64,000 bases of DNA from assembly GCA_946800325.1 (NCBI GenBank), contig OX326959.1, positions 49,668,784-49,732,783 of the forward strand, written 5' to 3'. Positions 12,930 through 23,071 of this stretch are shown here, piece after piece. Every line of letters begins with the position of its first letter. Positions within the stretch are counted from its first letter, which is position 1. A program made the translations under genes and the position numbers. The notes under the pieces are model-generated. The model searched no databases and had not been told where the DNA came from. It worked only from the letters and a program-made list of their open reading frames with translations. Source of the DNA: Luzula sylvatica. Taxonomy: Eukaryota; Streptophyta; Magnoliopsida; Poales; Juncaceae.

Positions 12930-13240
12930 TCGGGATTTGTATTGATAGCGATGAATGTTATCCTTGAATACTTTGCAAAAGAATTCAGGATTTTATTTTA
13001 TCTAAAATGGTGTGGAAGACGTGTTGGTCATAAAGAGTTATAACAACAACAGTTTCCAAATATGGCACGTCTAAATATGTAGCACGACTTTCGATCACAA
13101 AGTGTGTACATGTTTTGCTTAAACGAAAACACGGTTATGTGGAAAGGTTCCACAAGACCAATAATTTATGATTCTATTTACGGAGGCGAGTATATTGCGG
13201 TTATTAATCACAAAAGGAAGCGGTATGGATCAAGGATACA
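12930..13240 (+). pseudogene. Copia RNase H remnant
   Basis: MYMFCLNENTVMWKGSTRP at 13104 on, followed by GGEYIAVI, aligns with the Copia RNase H block GYVFxLNGGAVSWKSSKQ and the EAEYIAA motif. Just upstream, frames at 12960-13060 fit the segment NxxKYLRRTKDxxLxYGG. The domain is interrupted by stops. Confidence 0.8.
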
Positions 13241-14708
13241 TGACCAAACTCGAGTAGTCATGAGTTATCGGATTTATGGTTGTGTATTGCGTGAGACGCA
13301 ATAGTACAAGCCAAAAATGCCGAGGTCACAACCACTTCTAGATAATACTCGGAAAATTTCATTTGATCCATGAAATTTTATGAAAGATGTGATCATAGGT
13401 ATTGAAAATGTTCCAAACCTTAAGAAGATTAACACTAGCGGCAACGTGCGGAACCGTTTACAAAACCGCTCTCTCTAGTCGCGCGTGACTATCATGCGAT
13501 GACTATGGGTATGGAGATACCTAGAGGAGGAAGAAGAGAGTAGAGTGTAGTTATCTAATACGATAGTCCACGCAGGTTATGGGTATGGAGATACCCATGG
13601 GTAAACGTTGTATCACCCAAATACTTAATCCGTACGTATGAATGCATCCCTTTTAAAAAATTTGTTTACTTAAATTAATATGCATTCACCTTATATGAAA
13701 ATTGTGTGCGGGTTATGTAATTTGATTACATGAACCCTGATTTGAACTTGTGTGGACGTCGACATAATTGAGGATTATGTGCAGCGAAACCGTCACACTT
13801 AAAGTTTCATTTCTAAACATCCCTAGTCATGATTCAGTTTGCTTAAGAGTGAAGCATTTACATTATCAGATAATAGACTCAACATGTACACTAGTACGTT
13901 AGCCGAGGAGATGATTATGTTTTGCTAATCATAGGACAAAGGTGTTTGTCGAATCGGGAACGTAGATATATGCTAGGTGACATATATTGGATATGACCGA
14001 AGCCGCGAGACCATGACATGGTTTAGTCATTGTGGATGGACTCGCGACGAGTAGGGTATTAGGTTCTTCATACTTGAGGGGACCATTGATTGCGTTACGT
14101 GCGTAACACAATGCTTTGATATGACCTTACGCTCACCGTAATTGGGAGTCAAAACGGTCATCATTGGGTATTGTCCGAAACACGGAATTCAATGTGAGTC
14201 TCCAAGATAGGAATTGTTTATTCCGAAAGGAAGAGATATCTCTTTGGCCACTGGATGAATTGATTTACGAAAACCATGGCCATGGTCAATGATATTAACG
14301 GTTAATATCGATTGAATTTGTTAAATCAGTTCGGAAACGAGGAATAAGTATAGTTAATCAAAATATAAGGATGACTACCACCATGCCTTTTGATTAACGT
14401 ATATCGCTAACAAGAGAACTAATGACTGCTATTCGAGATAGGCACAATGATCACAATTATTTTTCGTGTTAACATGGGTAGCCATGATGGAGTGACTAGA
14501 TCCCGCTCATGGGCTTGTAGTGCTTTGGAAACAGCCTACTGCCATCGTTAACCGAACCTACATGGTCACACAACGAGTCGTACTAAATCGGGCTTGATTA
14601 TAAAGTTGGCACATAAGATGTGCGTAGCTTGGTATTTGATACGCAAGCTATATTCTCTAAAGTCGTGTATATTGGATATGCATAAGTACCTTTTAGGTAG
14701 ATCTGAAA
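13241..14708 (+). other. 3' internal region of the Copia element, no ORF recognised
   Basis: Between the RNase H remnant and the polypurine tract lie 1.4 kb without a recognisable protein. Near 13500 and 13570 a short motif, atgggtatggagatacc, is repeated. No envelope-like ORF with a membrane segment was found. Confidence 0.5.
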
Positions 14709-14721
14709 TTGAGTGGGAGAC
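14709..14721 (+). promoter_or_regulatory. Polypurine tract of the Copia element
   Basis: ttgagtgggagac lies immediately before the TG of the right LTR at 14722. This is the usual form of the plus-strand primer in plant Copia elements, and it fixes the orientation of the element as plus. Confidence 0.85.
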
Positions 14722-15766
14722 TGAAGGAAATACAGTTTCGGATCAACCGTAAAAGTGTACACAAGGATAAACGAATGTAAGCGTACATTCGTGGTCATAT
14801 CTTTCAGTAGGAAAATCCAATTTGAATGGTTCAAATTGGGTTAGATATATAATAAGATTATCTACAACCTTCATGTAGAAATATATTTCATATGAACGAA
14901 GTATCAGTGTCGTTTCTATGAAATACCGAAATGGTGCAACAGTATGCCATACAGTTAGTAAAACGGTCATAACTTTTGCATACGAACTCCAATTGGGCCA
15001 GACCAAATTGGGTTGGGTATATAATAAGATTTTCTACAACTTTCATGTAGGTTGATTTTCTGTCAGAGGAATTTACCAATTTCGTATGGACAGAATACTG
15101 AACAGATTCATGCATCTTCCTGTGTGAAAGAGTGTATATTGGATATACATGTCTTTTGGCCAATCATAATCCTATGTGATATAAATAGGATAATTCTCTC
15201 TCTCCATACCAGATCATTCAGATGAATATATGGTATTATTCAGAATAATCCAGAAATATAAAGAGACATCTTTCAAGAGAGTGAAAGAGTATGAAGAGAG
15301 AAAGACCGAGAAAAAGGAGTTTTTCTCGGTGTAGAGAATCGATCTAATCAAGCAAGTTCGCCGGTGCTTCGTCTAGGCAGTTGCATCCGCGACCGATGAA
15401 CTCCGACTCACGGTGGATACAAGTAGAGGAGCGACACTTGTGGCTCTCCGATTGTGATCAAACCGAAGGAGCAAAACTGTTGGATGTGGAAGAGTGTGGA
15501 CGTGGGACGCACGAAAGACAACCGGAGGCGTGTCAAGACGGTGGGAGACGTGTGGTATGGGACGCACGGGCTAGTCACCAACGTGACACCGGAGAAGGAA
15601 AGGATGTGAGCGATCAACCCGTCGTGCGTGATCAATTTCACGCTGGTAATCGTCTATCCTTTTATTGCATCGTACTCTCGAAGTCATGGCGTGATCTTGG
15701 ATTTAGGGAACCGGACCGGGCCTTCATATCCGCTGCGCGGGCCCGGGATCGGGCGTATTCCCAACA
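14722..15766 (+). repeat. Right LTR of the Copia element (1045 bp)
   Basis: Starts TGAAGG after the polypurine tract and ends CCAACA before the target duplication. It carries a TATAAATA box at 15180-15187, CT-rich initiator sequence after it, and two copies of the U3 repeat near 14835 and 15003. GC content rises sharply in the last 400 bp (R/U5). Several short overlapping ORFs near 15373-15782 on both strands lie in this GC-richer part and are not taken as genes. Confidence 0.9.
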
Positions 15767-16380
15767 ATCCTACCCCTATTAAAAAACCTATTGATTTAGT
15801 GATTTTAGAAATATCATATGCATTGCAATATTTTAAAGGCAGATTATATAAAGATATGGATTTTGTGATATACTTTGTTTTATCTGATTGTATAAATGTT
15901 TTATTCATGTACACATTAATTTCCTTTTTTCTGATGTCGAGATTATTTCTTTCTCTTTGTTTACCTGATTTGTATGATTGTAATTATCAGGAAAATATGC
16001 CTTTTGAGGAAAGAAGTTATTTCTAGGAGCATTTTTAGGGTCTACTTCTTCTGGAAAAACAGGTTTATTTTTATTTTTGAAATTATTTTGGATTTTGGAG
16101 ATATTATCTTTGAAATTATTTTGAAAATTGGACTGAACTTTGGAGATATTTGTGTAGCAATTAGTTTGAATATGCCCTAATTTTAGACATCTAAAACATC
16201 TTATTGCTCCTACACACTCTTCTCTAACATGATCATTTGATGATAGACATCTATAGCATTTTTGTTGTTTTCTAACTTGATTAATAGGATTATATTTTGT
16301 TTTTTTTGAGACATAAGTCCAAGGTTTATCCATTTCTAAATTATTTTCTAAAATTTGTTTATATGATAGGTTCATGATTA
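15767..16380 (-). mobile_element. LINE (L1-type) ORF1 fragment with two CCHC zinc knuckles
   Basis: A 156-aa open frame at 15905-16375 reads CYRCLSSNDHVREEC (CX2CX4HX4-5C) and then CFRCLKLGHIQTNC (CX2CX4HX4C), followed by an Asn/Lys-rich tail. Tandem zinc knuckles in this setting are typical of the RNA-binding ORF1 of plant LINEs. The start methionine at 16375 may be internal to a longer original ORF1. The Copia element cut this LINE just after 15771, and the rest of ORF1 is at 8011-8552. Confidence 0.75.
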
Positions 16381-17990
16381 GAGAATAATTAAATGAGAAG
16401 GATTAAGAGACTTAGCGAGTATTGAAGATGATGTGGCCTTGGAGTTCATGTAGATCTTCCTTAGCTCTATCCTCTAATGTCTCCCTTGAGTTGGTTCTCC
16501 TTTGAGTCTGCTCTTTGATCTTCTTTCAGGGTTTGGTTTGGAATTGGCTTGTTTCAGGTGTATTTGGGTTTTCAAGAGTGTTTCTGGAGAGTTTTTGGTT
16601 AAATTGTAATTAAGTGCCCTCCATGTTTTTGTTCTGGTTAAGTTTTGTGGTTTTGGTCACCTCAGGGAGGTGATCTCCTTGCCGGAGAGAACTTCCTTGT
16701 CTTCTTGTTGCCTGAGATTGCTTGGTTTCAATCTTTTTTTGTTTTCTTGAAAATTCTTGGTTCCTCAAAAAATCGCCTCAAAATCGCCCGGTTCTTCAAT
16801 ACATCTTAATTGACTTCCTAAACTTTTTCCTTGAATTTATGGTGACCCAAACACTAATTTGTTGTGCAACTGTAGTCCAATTTTTTTTTGTGATTGTTCG
16901 TAAAACTATATAGGATGGTCATTTTCTTATGATTTTATACAAAACACGTAAATTTATTGGTATGGCTTCAAAAAAAGATAACTACATTTTTATTTTTATT
17001 TTTTGACTTAGTAATCATTTTACTTTTTAATTCAATGATCTTTTTTTTATTATATATTCACAATATCAATTTAACATAAACAAAGGAAAAAAAAAAAAAA
17101 AAAAAAAAAAAGCAAGAAAAATACCAGAATAAACAATTTAGTATGTCGAAATTCGCCCTTTAATCGCCGAGAACCTCAACAAAATACATTGAGGTATTTA
17201 TATCTTTGTTTCAGTCTTCAAATAATTAGTCTCAAAATCCACAAATGTATGTCAATATAATACATGAATCATCTTTTATGACACAAGTTGTGCTTATCAT
17301 CGTGATCAAGTGTATCAGTAATTTATGATTTCTCTTGAGAAAAATAAATAAATTACTGAAGAATACATCTGATCATGTGGATGATATGTTAAAAGAGCAC
17401 TCCAAAAAATTGTGGATTTATAGGTAAAATATTTAGTGATAAATTAATAAGATATAATTGATACTCTACACAGTATGCTAATATACTAAAAAGACATCAG
17501 AGCTATAGTCGTCGAGCATACATAACTAGCTACGTGTTAAAAAAGATAGATTGAAAAATATATTATCGATATTCAAAAAGAAGTTCGGACAAATACAAAG
17601 ACGGAATGCATAATAAAAACATTTATCGAGTTAGCACTGTATCTTTTAGATGTGAAATTAGCTACTTGATATCCATTATCGATAATACTAATTTCGACTA
17701 ACTGAATAAACCTCAATGTCCTCGATCTCTTCATCCATCTCGGTCGTTTCTAACGTATGTAGTTTATAAATGCTTCTTAGTTCTTATTATTTATGGTGAT
17801 CGACATACACACATTGTCAATCATATGTGCGATGTTTTAAATTTTTGAAAGTGTACACGTGGATTATTGATCCGTTTCTAGAGAAGTTACAATATATTCA
17901 TTGTATATTCTTAATATTGTACATGCTAATCCGACTTTCAACTAGACTGGATATATCAAATGTAATGAAAATCTTGCAAGATTTTATCAT
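16381..17990. other. Intergenic; possible LINE 5' part, then AT-rich DNA with a poly-A tract
   Basis: 16381-16900 lies upstream of the minus-strand LINE ORF1 and may include its 5' untranslated region, but no boundary or target duplication was found. An uninterrupted A tract of about 25 bp lies at 17087-17111. From there to 17990 I see no gene, TIR or recognisable repeat. Confidence 0.5.
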
Positions 17991-18300
17991 ATAAACCATA
18001 TATTTGAACTCTTCTTGTTCTAACTAATATTAAAGAACAAACTACCATAATCGAATTGATTTCCTCCAACGTTTTATGCTAATTAATACGAAATGTTGAA
18101 CTACAATGATGCTAGTTTCTATTTGATAACTTAATCATCACACCACCTGAGATCTTCTCTTTTATAGTAGACATTCATGTAAAGTTTGTGCCAAGGCATT
18201 GAACACATGAGCAACTAACTTCTTATAAAATGAGAAATGAACCATCTTCACATGTGTGTGTCCTACTAATTTCATGACAACGATTATCAAATCAATTTTA
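17990..18300. repeat. Copy 1 of a 300-bp dispersed module
   Basis: Segment containing aacaaactaccataatcga, then attgatttcctccaa and gctagtttctatttgataac, then the word aaggcattgaacacatgagc. Most of it recurs at 20538-20880 and a more diverged form at 19375-19550, all in the same orientation. No coding potential is seen. Confidence 0.75.
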
Positions 18301-18500
18301 GCAAAAAACTAAAAATATGACAAATAAACTTTTCTATCAAATAGAAATAAAATAAAATAAAAATAGAAAAGGATAAATATGATATATTTTAAGTTTGCAA
18401 GAATAAATATGAATTAGTGGGTAGTAGAAACTATGACGACCCTTAGATCTTAATCCAGCGCCTTAGATTTGACGAAATGGCGCCACATCTTATCTTATTT
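18300..18500. repeat. Duplicated copy of the POLI upstream region
   Basis: acccttagatcttaatccag followed by cgccttagatttgacgaaat and ggcgccacatcttatctt matches 22899-22960, directly upstream of the POLI gene, with very few differences. The preceding 120 bp (acaaataaacttttcta onwards) also match, with indels. Confidence 0.85.
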
Positions 18501-18528
18501 GACATATTGCAATGTTTCATATTACATG

Positions 18529-18687
18529 TACGGAAGTGGTATTTTGCAAAGAACACGTTGAATTACGTTATACTTGTATATTTGAAATAATTATTTCAAG
18601 TATTAACATGTTAATACTTGATGGATTTTTTGTACGTTAAAATATTTACATGAAAATATGATATATTTTAAAAATACCACTTCCGTA
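18529..18687. mobile_element. Small inverted-repeat element (possible MITE)
   Basis: Begins tacggaagtggtatttt and ends with its exact reverse complement aaaataccacttccgta, 159 bp overall. The ends could be read as TA target duplications around a 15-bp TIR starting CGGAAGTGG. The left half recurs at 18881-18990 without the right TIR. No ORF is present. Confidence 0.55.
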
Positions 18688-19374
18688 ATTTTCATGTAAT
18701 CGTTTTTTGTACCCTTTTAGTTCAATATTTTTAAAAATAAAATAATGAATAACAAGAAAATACTTTATCTTAAGTATAATCGTTATTTCAGTTTTTTTTC
18801 TTCTAGGATTATGTGTGAGTTATATTTATTGGTGTATTTATAAAATATTTTTCAAATTTTTTATGGTTATGCATAACATATACGGAAGTGGTATTTTGTA
18901 AAGAACACATGGAATTACGTTATACATGTATATTGGAAATAATTATTTCAAGTATTATATGTTAATAATTTGAAATACTTTCCAAATAAAAAGATTACAT
19001 GAATATTTCCTTGGAAATTAATTAATTTTAAATGACTGTAAATTATAACTGTACACTTATGTTGTCTAATGAATAATTAGTGACTTCTTCATTTTGGTTC
19101 ATGTAGTATATCAGACCAACATTTCTTTTTTCCTTCCGCCAATTAATTAATCAAATTTCACACGCATTTAACATGCAAACTTCATTTGTATTGGAAATTA
19201 TAAACTTAGTGGAAAATATAACCCGTTACTCGACTCGTTACACAAAATAAAGGAAAATGGCACGCGTCCACCTCAAGTGAAATTGACAATTGAAAAACTT
19301 CGATATATAGTATAAGAATAAGAATTTCAAATTTCTGTTTGTAATTGATACTATCATCATTGAATTACCTCAAG

Positions 19375-19560
19375 TGAATTTCAAACTATCATCATTGAAT
19401 TGATTTCCTCCGACATTTTATTATGATTAATATGACCTATAATGGACTATCTTGATGGTGATTTCTATTTGATATATTTATTTCGTACACGAAATTCTCT
19501 TTTATAATAGAAAGCCGTGCAAATTTTGTGCCAGACACTGGAGATATGAACACTTTTATT
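19375..19560. repeat. Copy 3 (most diverged) of the 300-bp module
   Basis: Contains gaattgatttcctccgac, then gtgatttctatttgata and ttctcttttataatagaaag, in the same order as copies at 17990 and 20538, but with more substitutions and gaps. Confidence 0.6.
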
Positions 19561-19879
19561 GTTACGAAATGAGAAATGTGCCATATGGCCCATATCACGT
19601 GCAAGTTGATAACATGAGATCAAACTGGCTCTTTCTTTCTCTCTCTCTCTTTTTGCATTACCTATTATTTATTTATTTTGAAATAAAGACAAACGCGATA
19701 CATGTTTGATCAATCGATTTTATAAATAAGAAAAACAAAAGTTTTTAGTTACAAAAATATACTTTTTGCCAATGGCCGAAGTATTGGATCAATGTAAACC
19801 GAAAAGAAGTAAAATGAAAAGGCACAAATAAATATAAACTCCATACATCATGTTATGACTAACAATGTTGTAGCCATTT

Positions 19880-20520
19880 AGCGGTTAAATCCGTGACCGT
19901 TCCAATTAGAAAACATTATATCCTATCTTTATAATTGAAAATCGTTCGTTTCATTCATACATTTTCCCAATTTGTCATATTGTCCGAACATTTACCAACC
20001 ATTTCGTATCCCAATCTTTAACTTCAACCGGGGGCATTATTTATCTAGTGAACCGTCATAAATCTTCTAAGGATTGAGTCCGGAGGTTTACTCTATGGTC
20101 CATCAATACCCAAAGAGAGTTGGTGAATGGACGATTATTGAATAGGTGATTGATCGTTTCTATTTTCATGGAGCAACGTACACAATTTGGTTCGTGATGC
20201 CACCCTCATTTTAATAAATTATCCATGATAAGGATCCGGTTATTGAGCGTCAACAAAACAAATAATTTGATCTTCGATGGAGCTTTTATTTTAAAAAGGG
20301 CCGAGATTCATGGACATTTGATGTCCGAGTGAGATATTCGTGTGTACTCCTTGGCCGAGTCAAAAGATGGGGTGGTTCGATGGATTGTTCGAAAGAAAAT
20401 TCCTTGAGGGCTACTCCCGAACAGCGAGGTGTATAACGGAAGTAGTTTTTGAAGGTCTCATGAATAAAGAGACCTTATGGTCCTGAAGACGTATGTGTCT
20501 TCAAGTGAAACTCCATCTTT
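19880..20520 (-). mobile_element. LINE remnant, zinc-binding C-terminal region of ORF2
   Basis: On the minus strand a frame near 20250-20090 reads LTLNNRILIMDNLLK, then GWHHEPNCVRCSMKIETINHLF. This matches the zf-RVT region that ends plant LINE ORF2 proteins (NRxLTxDxLxxRGW…CxxCxxxxEtxxHLF). Upstream and downstream parts are too decayed to read, and stops interrupt every frame. Confidence 0.65.
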
Positions 20521-20537
20521 TAATATAAGAGTAGATA

Positions 20538-20890
20538 AACCATATTTTTTTACTCGTTCTAACTAAAATTATAGAACAAACTACCATAATCGAGTTGATT
20601 TCCTCCAATATTTTATTCTGATTGATATGAAATGACGATCTAGAATGGTGTTAGTTTCTATTTGATAACTTATCATCTCATTACATGCAATCTTCTCTTT
20701 ATAGTGGACATTCAGGTAAAACTTGTGACAAGGCATTGGACACATGAACAACTAACTTCCTACAAATGAGTTCTGAGAAAAAGAAAAAAAAAAACTTCCT
20801 ACAAATGAGAAATGAATCATCCCCATATGTTTATGTCATCCTAATTTCATGACAAACATTGTCAATTCAATTTAAGCAATAAACTACAAA
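20538..20890. repeat. Copy 2 of the 300-bp module
   Basis: Same word order as the copy at 17990-18300 (aacaaactaccataatcgag, then gttagtttctatttgataac, then aaggcattggacacatgaac), with a local duplication of acttcctacaaatgag near 20755 and 20793. Confidence 0.75.
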
Positions 20891-21040
20891 CCAGAGAGTT
20901 GCTCGTTCCGCTTCGCTTACTCATATTTGAATTTGTGTAGCGAATTGGTAAAAAAAAAAAAAAATTCAAGACAATCTCAACATATTTGTTTTTTGATTTG
21001 TCGTTTTTTCAACACGCACATTTTTCATACATAAAAATAA

Positions 21041-21282
21041 GGAGAGTTCTATCATACACCTTTTTAAAAGGGTATTTTGGATATTTAAAAAGGTATATCA
21101 TAAATTTTATTTTTTATGGATATTTGTTCTTTCTTGAACAATTCAAATTTTCTATTTAGCCTATCATTTATTGATAAATATACTTAAAATTTTACATTAA
21201 ATACTCATTAATTAATAATTACTCAAAATATCATTGAAAATGGGTGTATGATAAGCAAAAATGGTGTATGATATAACTCCCC
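21041..21282. mobile_element. Mutator-like MITE 1 (242 bp)
   Basis: Left end ggagagttctatcatacacc and right end ggtgtatgatataactcccc are reverse complements except at two positions (20-bp TIR). Flanks are taaaaataa (21032-21040) and taaaaatat (21283-21291), a 9-bp target duplication with one mismatch. A 9-bp duplication suggests the Mutator superfamily. There is no coding capacity. Confidence 0.75.
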
Positions 21283-21390
21283 TAAAAATATATAATAGAT
21301 GGATAAAAAAAAGTATAAAATTGATGAGAAACTTTGAGACACCAATTAACGGGGCAGTGTAAATAATTTTTCATTTAGAGATATAAATAA

Positions 21391-21681
21391 GGGAAATTCT
21401 ACTCTTCCCCCCAAACCCACTTTGCCATCCACGATATGGGTTTGGGGGGAATTTCCATCCCCAAAATGCACCCACAAATTCAATTGATGGTTAATTCAAA
21501 TTTAAATTAATGATTAATTCAAAGTTAATTAACGGTTAATACAATTGTACTATTTATTAACAAAAATTAAAAATTTTAATTGATGGTTAATAGAATCTTG
21601 GGTACACGAATTGGGGACGCGAATCAATCCTCCCCATATCGCGGATGCACGGGTGGGTTTGGGGGTAGGATAAATGGCCTC
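21391..21681. mobile_element. Mutator-like MITE 2 (291 bp)
   Basis: Flanked by a perfect 9-bp duplication, tataaataa, at 21382-21390 and 21682-21690. The ends form long imperfect inverted repeats of about 50 bp, including ccccccaaacccac on the left and gtgggtttgggggt on the right, plus cgatatg/catatcg. No ORF. It lies only 108 bp from MITE 1. Confidence 0.85.
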
Positions 21682-21904
21682 TATAAATAATATGACCTCA
21701 GTTTTACGGATCTAATTATAATTATATTAAACTGAAATTATTTATTCAATATTGGGTGGGAATGAAAACAAAATTATAATGTAAAAAAAATTGTATATGT
21801 CGTACTCGTAGGTAATCCATCTTTCTTTGTTAAAAATATTATTAAATTTATTGTTGGATTCATTATTTATGTTATTAATATTAACTAACTAAGTTATATA
21901 TAAT

Positions 21905-21941
21905 GTGTGGGTGGGTGGGTGGGTGGGTGGGTGGGGGGCGT
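21905..21941 (+). repeat. GGGT microsatellite, G-quadruplex-capable
   Basis: About seven GGGT units end in a run of six G. Four or more GGG runs with single-base loops fit the G-quadruplex rule. A 69-aa ORF across it is an artefact of the repeat. Confidence 0.85.
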
Positions 21942-22017
21942 GTGTGGTATATTGTTAGTATGCTAACAATATTAATATTACTGCAAGATAAAAATGGTGA
22001 TATTACTATATTAAGTT

Positions 22018-22690
22018 ATGTTAGTATGATAATAATAATTTTAATACATATGTTAAAACATTTTGAAAATTACATGAAAGTTAATATAGTTTTTTTATAT
22101 TATTTATTTTAATACTGCATGGTATTGTTCAAATTGTTCATAATTCACATGTTTACTAAAAAAAATATTTTGTAAGTTTGTAGTACTAATTTATGTTATT
22201 TTATTTGTTTATACATGTCAGTTTTTTTTTGTTTATTCATGCTTAATGTATTTTTTTAGTTTGTGAAAAATAGACAAAACAATTATGTCATTCATTTTAT
22301 TTTTTCGTTGATCCAAAAAATGTTAATAATAATTTTAATACATATGTTAAAACATTTTGAAAATTACATGAAAATTAATATAATTTTTTTATATTATTTA
22401 TTTTAATACCACGTGGTATTGTTCAAATATATCATAATTCACATGCTTACTAAAAAAATATTTTGTAAGTTTTTAATACTAATTTATGTTGTTTTATTTG
22501 TTTATACATGTCAGATTTTTTTGTTTATTCATGTTTAATGTTTTTTTTTGTTTGTAAAAAGTAGATAAAATAATTCATGTTGTTTTATTTGTTTATACAT
22601 GTCAGATTTGTTTGTTTATTCATGTTTAATGTTTTTTTTTTTTTGTAAAAAGTAGATAAAATAATTCATGTTGTTTTATTTGTTTATACG
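22018..22690. repeat. Tandem duplication, 294-bp unit plus three short partial units
   Basis: 22037-22290 and 22331-22580 are direct repeats at an offset of 294 bp (shared words aattttaatacatatgttaa, tttattttaatac, cataattcacatg). The end of the unit, about 105 bp carrying gttttatttgtttata and ttcatgtttaatg, is then reiterated to 22690. AT-rich and non-coding. Confidence 0.8.
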
Positions 22691-22739
22691 TGTACAAGTG
22701 TCCACACAATGGCTCTTTCATTAAATTTTAAAGAGAAGT

Positions 22740-22785
22740 ATATATTTCACAAATAAACTTTTCTACCCACTAAATATAAAATGAA

Positions 22786-22816
<31 letters not shown>

Positions 22817-23071
22817 TTTGCAAAATAAAATGAAAATAAAATCAGAAGGATAAATAAATATGAAATTAGGGGCTTAGTGGGTAGAAGAAAAGATGGGGAC
22901 CCTTAGATCTTAATCCAACGCCTAAGATTTGACGAAATGGCGCCACATCTTATCTTGTTAAACCACATAAGAGTTTTTTACTCTTCCCTCCTACTGTACT
23001 GTCTCCCTGTCCTCCTTCCATCTCTCCAAATGATATAGCAGACCCAAAACCCTAGCAAAAGAGTACTCTCC
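22740..23071 (+). promoter_or_regulatory. Proximal upstream region of the POLI gene
   Basis: Non-coding stretch directly before the POLI ATG. It contains a short (AT)n microsatellite at 22786-22808, the block shared with 18300-18500, and a CT-rich leader (ttccctcctactgtactg, ccttccatctctcc) ending in caaaaccctagcaaaag, which looks like a 5' untranslated region. The TATA element was not identified with confidence. Confidence 0.5.

Larger units (their letters stand above)
8553..15766 (+). mobile_element. Decayed Ty1/Copia LTR retrotransposon (7.2 kb), nested in a LINE
   Basis: The element begins TGAAGGAAAT at 8553 and ends TTCCCAACA at 15766. It is flanked by a perfect 5-bp target duplication, atcct, at 8548-8552 and 15767-15771. 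The two ends share an LTR sequence of about 170 bp at high identity, then diverge. Internal remnants follow the Copia order on the plus strand: gag C-terminus, GAG-pre-integrase, integrase, reverse transcriptase, RNase H, then a polypurine tract. Every domain is broken by stops and frameshifts, so it is not autonomous. It lies in a minus-strand LINE ORF1, whose halves are at 8011-8552 and 15767-16380. Confidence 0.93.

Noticed and set aside
13241..14708. Possible env-like gene in the Copia element
   Set aside because: No open frame with a signal or membrane segment; only short chance ORFs.
15373..15914. Cluster of overlapping ORFs on both strands near 15.4-15.9 kb
   Set aside because: They fall in the GC-richer R/U5 part of the right LTR and cross the LTR end; overlapping both strands, none with a recognisable domain.
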